Assembly: GCA_002633025.1 (NCBI GenBank)
Contig: NMRB01000043.1
Location: forward strand, 813,761 to 877,760
Source: Notospermus geniculatus
Taxonomy: Eukaryota; Nemertea; Pilidiophora; Heteronemertea; Lineidae
Direction: 5' to 3'
Length of the DNA stretch: 64,000 nucleotides
How positions within the stretch are numbered: the stretch's first letter is position 1; every line of letters begins with the position of its first letter. Both the position numbers and the translations under genes were made by a program. A model generated the notes under the pieces. It did no database searches. It had not been told where the DNA came from and saw only the letters and a list, made by a program, of their open reading frames with translations. This document shows positions 20,844 through 31,430 of the stretch, piece after piece.

Positions 20844-21390
20844 NNNNNNNNNNNNNNNNNNNNNNNNNNNNNNNNNNNNNNNNNNNNNNNNNNNNNNNNN
20901 NNNNNNNNNNNNNNNNNNNNNNNNNNNNNNNNNNNNNNNNNNNNNNNNNNNNNNNNNNNNNNNNNNNNNNNNNNNNNNNNNNNNNNNNNNNNNNNNNNNN
21001 NNNNNNNNNNNNNNNNNNNNNNNNNNNNNNNNNNNNNNNNNNNNNNNNNNNNNNNNNNNNNNNNNNNNNNNNNNNNNNNNNNNNNNNNNNNNNNNNNNNN
21101 NNNNNNNNNNNNNNNNNNNNNNNNNNNNNNNNNNNNNNNNNNNNNNNNNNNNNNNNNNNNNNNNNNNNNNNNNNNNNNNNNNNNNNNNNNNNNNNNNNNN
21201 NNNNNNNNNNNNNNNNNNNNNNNNNNNNNNNNNNNNNNNNNNNNNNNNNNNNNNNNNNNNNNNNNNNNNNNNNNNNNNNNNNNNNNNNNNNNNNNNNNNN
21301 NNNNNNNNNNNNNNNNNNNNNNNNNNNNNNNNNNNNNNNNNNNNNNNNNNNNNNNNNNNNNNNNNNNNNNNNNNNNNNNNNNNNNNNNNN
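20844..21390. other. Assembly gap (547 N)
   Basis: Run of N. It abuts the left end of the large inverted-repeat element, so that end is not visible. Confidence 0.99.
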
Positions 21391-21643
21391 AACCTAGACA
21401 AAATTGCAAGAGAATTTTTCTTTGCAGATTCTGGTTCAGGGGGTTACTCTGATAGCACATATCATTTTAGGCCAAAATCGGACGACCCTAAGTACCCTAA
21501 TTTGCATAAATTACATATGGCCGCCAATGAGTCCGTTTTTGGCCAATATCTCTTAAACGGTGCGTGTTAGACCCCATAAATGTATTACTGACAGATAGGA
21601 ATGTGACCCCAAGGAACCCAAATATACCATCAGAATTACGTTG

Positions 21644-21708
21644 TGACGTCATATATGTCATATATGACGTCATACATGTCATATATGGCATTATTACATC
21701 ATATATGA
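21644..21708. repeat. ATATATGACGTCAT / ATATATGACATGT tract (left arm)
   Basis: Alternating TGACGTCATATATG and TCATATATGAC units, self-complementary, with two consensus CRE-type TGACGTCA sites. Its mirror lies at about 24195-24262. Confidence 0.8.
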
Positions 21709-21844
21709 CCTAATTATGGTGCCATATAATGTCAGCTTTGGTGAAATGAACCTACAGCAGTCTGTGCACCCTGTCATGAAAATAGGAACAGTCATGATGG
21801 TAAGGGTGTGTGCTACATCAGTAAAGACTGTAATCCAAGTTCTA

Positions 21845-23049
21845 TTATAATGGTTGATCATCTGACTCATCAAGATCAAGAGGTGCAGAAGCGTTACTAC
21901 AGGACATGCCTTTGCATCCTGTGCATGCACTCGAACATTCCTTGCCATTCTTCCGACAAGTGCATCGGAGACTGTCACAGTCACCCTTGCATTGGCAGCG
22001 GATGACCTTAAGCAGATACTCGGGTGCTTGGGAGAGGTCCACCTTTTTTGGGCAGTAGGTGACCGTCTGATAGCTGCCAAACCCAATCCGTTGGACTCAA
22101 ATCTTCAGAACCCATCCAAACCTGGGCTTGAAAATAAACTCTTTGGCTGTGGTACTTTGCCGCATCTGAATTTGGAGGCAATGACTGGACCTGAACACTA
22201 CTTGCACAAGTGGCCACCTTTTCAGAAAACCGCTTGGCTCTCAGTTCGTCAATTATTGTGTTTTCCATTGTCCCGAACATATAAATAGACTAGAACAAGC
22301 TCTCCTGCCTTTTCTACATCTTTTATCTGCTGCTGCCCTTGGGTCAAAATCTGCACTTGCTTCTTGAACCCATTATTGTTTACTTTCTTCAAGGGCGCAC
22401 CTTTTCCAATGCCAAAGAGTCTGGATGTTGTGTCACATCCACCAAGAGAATGAATCATTGGAAGGAGACTACACATTTCCTTTCCCAACAGATCTTTCAG
22501 ACGAACAATGTCCCAGACTCTTCTCTTGCCCTCCTTCTCTCCACACTTCTTTTCTGATCTGAAGACTAGCCCTTTGCAATCATCACTGCAGTAGAAACAG
22601 AGCAGTATGAGCAGATCGGTATCTTCACCAGTTAGGTGAGTACAAGCAGATGAACACCTGACGACTGCTTTCGCTGTCAGAATGTCAGCGTCTCCATCTG
22701 CGCTTAAAGTCTTGATACCACTTTCATTCATTTTTTCTGCCAGCAAGTAAATAAAACGTTGTTTATTTTCAGCATTAGCGAGACTTGAGTGGCATTGTCG
22801 GGGAGAAGGACGCCCGAGGTCCTCTATGCCTTTCGTCCTCCTGTGATGGGCAACATCTTTGGTGGAAGGACCCTGTGTATAGCCATGAAATACAACTATG
22901 GCATTCTTGTAGAACCGTTGGACATGGCTGACATACTGTTCTGCAATAGCATCATACGTGCTGTCTTTTGCCAAGGAATTCTGTGGAGGAGTGGCCCTCT
23001 GTCTAGCACTGACATGGTAGTGAGGAGTACGAATTTCCGACAATGCCAC
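21845..23049 (-). pseudogene. FEN1/XPG-like nuclease plus CXC-like Cys-rich tail, left copy (frameshifted)
   Basis: A 266-codon frame (23049-22249) has features that look like an XPG/FEN1 nuclease fold. These are ADGDADILTAKAVV (acidic D118/D120/D122 followed by an A-rich helix), THLTGEDTDLLILL (D143/D145) and GGCDTTSRLFGIGKG (D206 plus a GIGKG hairpin like the FEN1 helix-2-turn-helix). A frameshift near 22260 moves the reading to RAKRFSEK..SLPPNSDAAKYHSQRV. A second near 22035 moves it to a C-terminal stretch with CQCKGDC..LRCTCRKNGKECSSAC (11 Cys in about 34 residues), resembling a CXC/tesmin-type zinc-binding module. The N-terminus with GPSTKD and the central module match the right copy. 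Function is inferred from motifs only. The frameshifts make this copy inactive unless they are sequencing errors. Confidence 0.6.
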
Positions 23050-24072
23050 TCAAGTCAAAGAAAGACGTACGGTGCCATTGCAGAACAGTATATCAGCAAT
23101 GTCCAACGGTTCTACAAGAATGCCATAGTTGTATTTCATGGCTATACACAGGGTCCTTCCACCAAAGATGTTGCCCATCAAAGGAGGACGAAAGGCATAG
23201 AGGACCTCGGGTGTACTTCTCCCCGACAATGCCACTCAGGTCAACGAAAGACCAATTTCTCGCTAATGCTGAAAATAAACAACGTTTCATTGACTTGCTG
23301 GCAGAAAAAATGAATGGAAGTGGTATCAAGACTTTAAGCGCAGATCGAGAGGCTGACATTCTGACAGCGAAAGCAGTCGTCAGGTGTTCATCATCTGCTT
23401 GTACTCACCTAACTGGTGAAGATCTGTTGGGAAAGGAAATGTGTAGTCTCCTTCCAGTGATTCATGCTCTTGGTGGATGTGACACAACATCCAGAATCTT
23501 TGGCATTAGAAAAGGAGCGCCCTTGAATAAAGTAAACAAGAATGGGTTAAAGAAGCAAGTACAGATTTTGACCCAAGGGCAGCTGCAGATAAAAGATGTA
23601 GAAAAGGCAGGAGAGCTTGCTCTAGTCTACTTATATGGCGGAGAATGGATAACACTCTTGACGAACTGATGTGAGAGCCAAGCGGTTTTCTGAAAAGGTG
23701 GCCACTTGTGCAAGTAGTGTTCAGGTCCAGTCATTGCCTCCAACTTCAGATGCGGCAAAGTACCACAGCCAAAGAGTTTATTTTCAAGCCCAGGTTTGGA
23801 TGGGTTCTGAAGATTTGAGTCCAACGGATTGGGGTTGGCAGCTATCAGACGGTCACCTACTGGCCAAAAAGGTGGACCTCTCCCAAGCACCCGAGTATCT
23901 GCTTAGGTCATCCGCTGCCAATGCAAGGGTGACTGTGACAGTCAGTCTCCGATGCACTTGTCGGAAGAATGGCAAGGAATGTTCGAGTGCATGCACAGGA
24001 TGCAAAGGCATGTCCTGTAGTAACGCTTCTGCACCTCTTGATCTTGATGAGTCAGATGATCAACCATTATAA
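23043..24072 (+). pseudogene. FEN1/XPG-like nuclease plus CXC-like tail, right copy (deleted, frameshifted)
   Basis: Mirror copy of the gene at 21845-23049. It keeps SADREADILTAKAVV (first Asp of the DAD pair altered), GGCDTTSRIFGIRKG (GIGKG changed to GIRKG) and the tail with RCTCRKNGKECSSACTGCKG. It lacks 43 residues after THLTGED, which removes the second acidic pair. A stop at 23667-23669 separates the nuclease part from the C-terminal part (frame 23671-24072). The first Cys pair of the tail is missing. It is clearly degenerate. Confidence 0.6.
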
Positions 24073-24516
24073 TAGAACTTGGATTATGTAGAACACACCC
24101 TTACCATCATGACTGTTCCTATTTTCACGACAGGGTGTACAGACTGTTGTAGGTTCATTTCACCAAAGCTGACATAATATGGAACCATAATTAGGTCATA
24201 TATGATATAATAACGTCATATATGACATGTATGACGTCATATATGACATATGTGACGTCATAACGTAATTCTGATGGTATATTTGGGTTCCTTGGGGTCA
24301 CATTCCTATCTGTCAGTAATACATTTATGGGGTCTAACACGCACCGTTTAAGAGATATTGGCCAAAAAGGACTCATTGGCGGCCATATGTAATTTATGCA
24401 AATTAGGGTACTTAGGGTCGTCCGATTTTGGCCTAAAATGATATGTGCTATCAGAGTAACCCCCTGAACCAGAATCTGCAAAAAAAAATTCTCTTGCAAT
24501 TTTGTCTAGGTTTTTC

Positions 24517-24665
24517 GTAATTCTACTGGACTATTGGCTCCAGGTGGCCAAAAACAAGTCCTGCAACTTGGGAATGACTTGCCCCAGATGTTCGCTCATC
24601 CTCTCTCTGTCATTACACTATGTCAACGAGTGAGCACATGGTCCATGGACCATTTCATTGTAGTA
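24517..24665. repeat. 3'-terminal fragment of the 687-1722-type element
   Basis: CCAGGTGGCCAAAAACAAG.. and the terminal GTGAGCACATGGTCCATGG motif match the right part of the element in the DDX31 intron. Confidence 0.6.
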
Positions 24666-24829
24666 CGGTTGCTGCCGCTAGGTGGCTCCCTCTACGTCGG
24701 CAGTCAAATAACGCATTAGAGATCCAATACCGTGCTCCTTTTACTAGAGTAGGCCAAGCCTTGTTTCTCAGTCACGTTCACCATTTTCCCCTTGATTTTT
24801 GGTCGAGACCTCCTATCATTATTGGAGGG

Positions 24830-25340
24830 CAGAGCTAGCCAGCCGTCAGCACCACCCCATTCTATCCTCGAGCCTCTGTCTCGTTCCAATCGATTGCAAA
24901 CTAGCGACGGCCACATCACCGCATGTATTTGGATATCAGGAGCGATTAATTTCAATCCACTCGGACTGTTTATAGCCTATCAAAGCATTCAATTACGCTC
25001 AATCCCGTTCATTTCCGAGAGGGAAGAATTCGCTTGTAACGCAACGCGATTCAATACTCGTTTCCATTCCGATTTCCAGACCTCTGAATGTCACAAATTG
25101 AATTTTTCGCATTCTATTCAATACGATGTATTTTAGTGCCAGTGCTAGCAAAGAGCGCCCGATGACAAATTAATTAAAAAGTATTTAATCTGTAGCCAAT
25201 GACGTGTCTTTTTTTTCTCCCTATTCAAACCTTGCAGCGAGAACTCGGGTCGAGTCATTGGACTCATGTTTTTCTTTCCTCAGAATATTGTTCAACTGGG
25301 ATAAATGCCTAATTGAATTAATGCTTTTGATGTATTGTTA
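24830..25340. promoter_or_regulatory. Candidate non-coding regulatory block
   Basis: Unique-looking, with no dispersed repeat seen. It holds GATTAAT, AATTACGC, AATTAATTAAAAAG and TAATTGAATTAAT motifs expected for homeodomain factors. Lack of long frames argues against coding. Regulatory function is inference. Confidence 0.3.
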
Positions 25341-25769
25341 TTTAGTATTTATGCCCACTTTATCCGTATCTCGCGGAGAATTGACGCACCCTGGCAAAAC
25401 ACTGTTAAAAAACGGACTTGTTTCAGTATATGTTTTGAGATGAGGTTTCTGTTAACATGGTTAGTAACTGATGGTGCCAAACCGTAAATGACCTTTTGTT
25501 GTTGGTGTAATTAACAGCGCATCTGATATCTCGTCTGCCATTTTGATGCAGCCACTGTATTCAATGATTGAGATGAAAAAAGTTAATAAAAAATAAATAA
25601 AATGAATAGTTCGCCTACATGTAACTGTCGGTTTATAACAAAATAATTTTCTGATCTGAATTCTATCATATTTTGTGCCTTTCTCTCTTCTGCGATCCAT
25701 AGATGCATCGTAAATTACATGTATACATTTTTTTTGTCACCAATTCTCGTTTTACATGTGTATCAGATA

Positions 25770-25902
25770 TCCAACATAAAGCACAAAAAACGACACACAA
25801 AATGATAGTATGTATTAAAATAAAGTCGTCTCCGAATTTTGCAAATTTTCGACCCCAAGCGGGGTCTTCCTCAGGCACTTTCTAGTAGATCCCAGAATGA
25901 TA
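25770..25902. repeat. Dispersed foldback family (GGTCGAAAATTTGC / GGAGACGACTTTA), copy
   Basis: AAAGTCGTCTCCGAATTTTG, CGACCCCAAGCGGGGTCTTC and CACTTTCTAGTAGATCCCAG match the better-preserved copy at 57530-57735. Other copies lie at about 17510-17650, 44006-44110, 48540-48700, 59215-59290 and 63610-63745. Confidence 0.75.
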
Positions 25903-26111
25903 CACTTACATGTGTATCATTTACCATGTTTACATTGAGTGGTTTTGAAATGGGTAGAGAGGGTACATGTAATATTACATGTCGGCCTTGAAGTGGTCAA
26001 AATTAAATGCTGGAATACTAAATACCAGCGGAAAAAAAATAATGGTCACTTAAAGGGACTGTAGGCCCACGTGAACCAATACTGAAATGCCGTTTCAAGG
26101 ATTTTTTTATG

Positions 26112-26222
26112 GCAAAAGGAATCTTGTTATAGCAAAAGGAATTTTGTTATAGCAAAAGGAATTTTGCTATTATAGCAAAAGGAATTTTGTTATAGCAAAC
26201 GGGATTTTGTTATAGCAAAAAA
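26112..26222. repeat. Short tandem array (AAAAGGAATTTTGTTATAGC)
   Basis: Five units of about 20-25 bp, AAAAGGAATTTTGTTATAGC, with one unit variant. Confidence 0.9.
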
Positions 26223-26241
26223 TAGATAAGAGAGGACGATA

Positions 26242-26422
26242 AGTGTACATGTCTATAAAATACATTTTTTAGAAACATTTATATGACATAATAATATACA
26301 TGTATTACGATGTTGGAAATTTTACGTTTCGTCTAAGTGTACATGCTGTCTATAAAATACATTTTTCAGATTTATAGGACATAATAATATATGATGTTGG
26401 ATTATTTACGTTTCGTCTAAAA
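26242..26422. repeat. Two-copy ~90-bp tandem duplication
   Basis: GTGTACATG..TCTATAAAATACATTTTT..TTTACGTTTCGTCTAA occurs twice in direct orientation with small indels. Confidence 0.8.
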
Positions 26423-26439
26423 AATGTTCATCTTCCTCC

Positions 26440-26900
26440 GTGTCCTATCCGATATCTGGCCTACTAATTGGCCACATCAGTTTACAAAAACACGGCTAAT
26501 GGAAGCAATTTCTACGTTCATTATTCCTGGCCAGATTCAGAGGAAATCTACCTCATTCATTGCTGATCACCGGTGCAGATATAATTGACGTGATCGCTGT
26601 CTCATTTGCATACTGATAGTGGGTTGGCCGTCAAAATATCGCCGTGTTGACACGCTGTTCAGCGGCATTCACCGACAAATCTATGAGATTATCGTCTCGA
26701 TCAAGGCGCGATTGCCGGCCAAATATTATCGCGATGGTTTAAATGTTTGCCGTGAATGGACTGTTGTGAAACGCCGAATGGCGCTAAGTGATTTATTAAT
26801 ACGGCGGCGGGATTAAATTGGCATCGTTCAAGCCTTCATGTGGTGATTTTGTGGGCAATTATGGTTTTGTGTTGATAAAATCTGATGTTCTGTTTCATTC
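26440..26900. promoter_or_regulatory. Candidate non-coding regulatory block with POU octamer
   Basis: Unique-looking stretch with the octamer ATTTGCAT at 26604-26611, ATAATTGACG, GGCTAATGGAAG and TTTATTAATACGG. No exon signal. Proposed as cis-regulatory by composition and position only. Confidence 0.3.
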
Positions 26901-27450
26901 TCCTGTGTCGACATGAACTCCTGAAATTAGTATTGGGTTTGGCTATTCATTAGGGAAATTTTCTCAGGTAGTTAGCCTGCCGGCTGTACCTTTCACGTCA
27001 TCAAAACGTAGCACCTGTAGACGTCATTTCCCGTTTGAAACAGAATGTCATCTCACCTTGTTAGGTCACCTTCGCCGAGGTCTTGAACCTAATGGCGCTC
27101 CTCGACGTGAGAGTTTCTTCGTGCGAGTTGGCTCTCAGTGGGCAATTCACCAGGTTGTTGGTTGCCTTACGGCTTACGCTGAGAAAAATTAGACAAACGA
27201 CTTAAGGCGGATTAAATCTTATAAAATCTTATTAAATTTTGTACTTCTGACGCCGTCACCCCGCCGTAAAACGCTAGCATACGCTTGTTGGAGTTGGCGT
27301 TTGCATAGGGCCAACCGGCCTAAAGCGTACCGGTATTACGGCGGGTGACGGCGTCAGAAGTATAAATCCGCCTTTACCCATAGTTCTTCCTTATGGTTGA
27401 GGTGACCATAGAGAGCCAACTCGCCGCAAGAAAACTCACGTGGAACATTA

Positions 27451-27597
27451 GGGAGTTTAAGAAATCAAACGATAACGTGAACTTTACGACAACGTTATTT
27501 TTCATACTACACATTCACTAGATTTTATATTGCATTTCGGTACAAAAAATAACGTTGTCGTAAAGTTACCGTTTATCGTTAGGTTTCTTAAACTCCC
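27451..27597. mobile_element. TA|GGGAGTTTAAG MITE, copy A
   Basis: The ends GGGAGTTTAAGAAATCAAAC and its inverse flank an inner pair of AACGTTATTTTT..AAAAATAACGTT. TA lies on both sides (27449-27450 and 27598-27599). It is absent from the duplicate unit at 28530-28540. Confidence 0.88.
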
Positions 27598-27875
27598 TAT
27601 TGTCTTCGGATCGCCGTACTATACCCATCAAGCCAAGTGTAAACGTTTCGGGCAATGCGAAATTCTTCGAATTTAAGGTTTGCATACATTGTATCTCACG
27701 ACTGGTCGCTGACTTTTTGCCCATATGAAGTCAACAGTTGGCCTTTTTGTCTCCAGTCAGGTTGCCAATGTACCCTGTGGATTGCCATGTACCATTTGGA
27801 TGATACAAATGTAGGAGGTCCTGTGCCAGATTTTAGCCTCAAAACCCTGGGTTTTACCAGCTGATTGCTGTTTAA

Positions 27876-28124
27876 AGGAGCTGGACGTCCAAGTTAAAAC
27901 ACTCACTCACTGGTTCTCTATCCACGCGACGCCTGCGGTGCTGCCACCTATTGTCGGTGATGTGTACTGACGTGAATGTCGTGAGTGAGTTGCATTGCAC
28001 CGGGCACCAGTCTAACGATCACGGGGCGCTACTGTTGCTGCCTCCTTTACGAAGGAATAAAACTAGTTTGCCGACCATGTTTGTAAACAAACTAGCTTGT
28101 TTACAACTTCGGCGTCTAACTCCT
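27876..28124. mobile_element. 249-bp insertion flanked by TTAA
   Basis: TTAA occurs at 27872-27875 and 28125-28128 around short inverted ends AGGAG/CTCCT. The duplicate unit has a single CTAA at this site (near 28808), so this is an insertion with a TTAA target duplication. TTAA is typical of piggyBac-type elements, but the ends do not start CCC, so class is open. Confidence 0.75.
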
Positions 28125-28486
28125 TTAACTGCAGCGTCTTTCGGGTCACAGATTCTCGTGAGTTAGCCATCGTAGGAAGCTTGTTGGTAGCATCAATCTC
28201 CCGAACGGTTTGCCTTTCTCTCTTCAAGTCTTCCCAGCCGGGTAGAAATCTGGGATGAAAGCCAGCCTAACTCGACGCAAGGGCCCAACGCGCCGCGTAG
28301 CGGCCAACAGCGAAGCTAGCCAAAGACTTGTCACGGGTCAATCAATAGAACTGGACTCTTTCGGCGAAAATAGTCCCACGGTCGGTCACGTGGGTTTGTT
28401 GATAAACAACATGGCTGCCTTGGACTTGTGTCCGAGGTGAAATGCGCCGCCGAGTGGATAGATGAGCAGTTCGCCTCAGGTCGTTC

Positions 28487-28955
28487 CGAATGTAGAGAGC
28501 CAACTCGCCGCAAGAAAACTCTCACGTGGAGCATTGTCTTCGGATCGCCGTACTATACCCATCAAGCCAAGTGTAAACGTTTCGGGCAATGCGAAATTCG
28601 TCGAATTTAAGGTTTGCATACATTGTATCTCACGACTGGTCGCTGACTTTTTGCCCATATGAAGTCAACAGTTGGCCTTTTTGTCTCCATGCAGTCAGGT
28701 TGCCATGTACCCTGTGGATTGCCATGTACCATTTGGATGATACAAATGGAGGTCCTGTGCCAGATTTTAGCCTCAAAACCCTGGGTTTTACCAGCTGATT
28801 GCTGTCTAACTGCAGCGTCTTTCGGGTCACAGATTCTCGTGAGTTAGCCATCGTAGGAAGCTTGTTGGTAGCATCAATCTCCCGAACGGTTTGCCTTTCT
28901 CTCTTCAAGTCTTCCCAGCCGGGTAGAAATCTGGGATGAAAGCCAGCCTAACTCG
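28487..28955. repeat. Tandem duplication, unit 2 (without the two insertions)
   Basis: Direct repeat of 27402-28272. Provides the pre-insertion sites for both elements. Confidence 0.9.
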
Positions 28956-29593
28956 GTCGATCAGTATTCATGGCGTTCCTTACTGTTTGCCTGAGCAACC
29001 AGCAGCGGGCCCACAACATCGACTCGGCTGTCTAAAACGCCGATTTATACCTCCCCGAGTCTGATCGCTGTGTTTCTGCTCGATAAAACGGAAAAATTAG
29101 GATGGTTGTCGCGAATTGAAATTTGTGCACCGCTATTCCCGGTTTTGATGGGTTTTCTGGTCGGGTTGGTCGGCATTACCGCGGGGAATTTCCACATAAT
29201 ATTGGAGTCGTGGCTCGCGGAGGTGGTTCATTTAGCGTGCCTGTTTTGACTTAATGCATTGTAATTAGGTTTTATTGGCTAGAACAAGCGGGACTTGCTG
29301 GGACTGAGATGTCATCGGGATGTCACGAGTTATCATTGTAAGGGTGAGGTATCCTGCCGGCGGGGATGCCGCGCTGTGAAGAGGAACGATTGCAACAGCC
29401 AGTTTCGGGAAGCTTGAGAGTTCAGACCAGTTAGCCAAAATGGCGGAGCAGTAATGGCCTCGACGGACACCCCGGAGGTACCAAGTTCGCACCTTAGCGC
29501 TTGCTTTCTTCGTCACCGCACAGGACGAAGGGAGGGCGCACTTAGAGCCCCTGATTACCTCGGAATGTCCATGATGACCATGATGATTCTACC

Positions 29594-29852
29594 CAGGGGC
29601 GTAGCTAGCGGGGGGGGGGGGCAGGGGGGCTAATGCCCCCCCCCGAGCAAAAAGTGACAAAAACAAATTTTTGCTCTAAAATGTTATTTCCCCTCTTCGA
29701 GCCAAGTTATTTTAGTGTCAGATGTGGGGAAAATGCATCGGAGAGGGTGTAGATTTTCAATTTTTTCTGGGGGAGGGCCCCAGACCCCTTCCAGCTTCAC
29801 CATTCAGACTCGACCAATTTTGCCCCCCTAAGCCAAGCTAGCTACGCCCCTG
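29594..29852. mobile_element. hAT-like MITE (CAGGGGCGTAGCTAGC ends)
   Basis: CAGGGGCGTAGCTAGC at the left and GCTAGCTACGCCCCTG at the right are perfect inverted ends. Related copies lie at 32071-32331 and 58957-59180. The interior shares AAAATGCATCGGAGAGG and the CTGGGGGAGGGCCCCAGACC block. No intact 8-bp target duplication was found here. Confidence 0.8.
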
Positions 29853-30953
29853 ACCGTTTAGGCCTACAGATTTTCCCATCGTACTGTTGGATGGGATGCT
29901 GAGATTTCTCCGGCGTAGACGCTAGGATGCAAGGGGCCACGCCTTTGACATCCGACAGAAAAGAAAAAAACATGGACTTTTCATCTTCCGTACCCGATGT
30001 CAGGGCCCGGCTAAATTGGCGATGGCCTGGGGGCACGAGGATGAGACGCAAGGTCGTTTGGGTCGACAGTCGCTGTCACAGGGGCCAAAGACTAAAAGGA
30101 CAGCTGGGAGGTTGTAAGACGACACCGTACGGACGAAGCAGCCAAGCCTATGACATTATGTCGACTGATGTCATCCAAACGCCGTAACATCCTGGCTGTT
30201 TTTGCGGCGGACTGTCATTTACCGATCTTCATCTAATCAAAGAACAAAAGTTGCCTAAAAACTATAAATTGAATCAAACAAAGTAGGCGACCATGTAAAT
30301 AGTATCTCCGATGTGATCGGCGTTGACCATTATGCAAATGAGGTCGTCTGCTGATGTAATCTCGCCGCAACGTGATCTCATCTCGTTAGAGACCATCTGG
30401 GGAAGATGGGCCCAACCTCGGCCCTAGTTACCCTTTCTATCATGTGGCTGATGATTGAACGTAATTCGTTGACTTTTGTTCGTACTGCTTGAGCACGTCT
30501 TCACCTGGACTCGAGATTGTCCCAACAATTCCCCGCCTGTTTGCTCAGCGACCCCATGGCTCAAGTCAAGCGTGTTAACATTATAATTAACGCATCGGAG
30601 GTTAAAACAAATGTAAGATTGAGTGACAACCGTTGTAATGAGACTGTAATGATGTTGTTGATCGAGACGGCGCGTTCTGCCCCGGGAGAGGCCAACCCCT
30701 AACTCGGCCTGACAGGACGCCGCACAACCGTGAAATTTTCATGTAGCAGACATGATGACGATAGATTTGAGTTAATAGCTATCGTGTATTGCCCCTTGTT
30801 CCGATCTGAATAGTGTGCCGATTGGGAGCTGCCTGCGTGACTTGGTTCGGGTAGTAAGAACTGATTCCCCGCAATGTTGTCTTCTCGCGGGCATTCGGGT
30901 GTGAAATGCTGGTTTTAACTTTTCGATGAAAGTTTTGCGGGGAGGTGTCAATA
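29853..30953. other. Intergenic DNA, no gene; octamer at 30332
   Basis: No exon was recognised. The stretch 30290-30520 looks unique and holds ATGCAAAT (30332-30339) and several ATTA cores, so it is a weak regulatory candidate. Confidence 0.3.
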
Positions 30954-31338
30954 GGTGGTTTCGCAAATCTGACGAAACACGGAGTACGAAGAAATTGGAC
31001 TTCACTTCCATGACGTAATGTATTTCAGGAGATGGTTGTACCACAAATATCGCCTCCTGCAAGGGCAGCTTTTTGGCATATGAAGTTAGACTGATAGAGT
31101 TACGGTGTATCTTAAAGTTTGAAATTTATCTTTCGTTTCCACTTCGTAGAAAAAAAATTCAATAAATAAAAATTCAAGATGCACCATAACTCTCTTGGTC
31201 TTACATGATATGCTAAAAGACGCACTGGCAGCAGAGAGATTCATGGTACCAACCATTTCCAGAAATACATTACGTCATTGAAATGAAGTTGAATTTCATA
31301 TTTCGTACTTCGTGTTTCGTCAGATTTGCGAAACCTCA
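30954..31338. mobile_element. Palindromic TACGAAAT-type element, copy 1
   Basis: Family with termini (TA)GTGAGGTTTCGCAAATCTG and long palindromic arms: GAAACACGAAGTACGAAAT, CATGACGTAATGTATTTCAG, GAGATGGTTGGTACCACAAA, and a centre of TTTCCACTTCGT..ACGAAGTGGAAA. This copy is nearly full length. Confidence 0.85.
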
Positions 31339-31430
31339 CTCACGAAACACGAAGTACGAAATATTAAATTGGACTTCATTTCCATGACGTAATGTATTTC
31401 AGGAGATGGTTGGTACCACAAATATATATA
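31339..31430. repeat. TACGAAAT-type element, half-arm fragment
   Basis: Single arm directly abutting copy 1, ending in a short AT run (ATATATATAT). Confidence 0.75.

Larger units (their letters stand above)
21391..24512. mobile_element. ~3.1-kb inverted-repeat element carrying two decayed nuclease-like genes
   Basis: The outermost AACCTAGACAAAATTGCAAG at 21391 is mirrored at 24493-24512. The arms (about 21391-22976 and 23062-24512) match nearly throughout, separated by ~85 bp. From the outside inward each arm has a ~250-bp non-coding end, an ATATATGACGTCAT-rich patch and then a gene pointing outward from the centre. The right arm has a 129-bp deletion relative to the left. The right flank (24517-24665) is the end of the element type seen at 687-1722. 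It is either a foldback transposon or two head-to-head insertions. Confidence 0.8.
27402..28272. repeat. Tandem duplication, unit 1 (with two MITE insertions)
   Basis: Matches 28487-28955 from GAGAGCCAACTCGCCGCAAG to GAAAGCCAGCCTAACTCG. Unit 1 is longer because it contains the elements at 27451-27597 and 27876-28124. Confidence 0.9.

Noticed and set aside
20725-21570. Frames of up to 281 codons across the first gap
   Set aside because: Almost all residues are undetermined (N); there is no evidence of coding.
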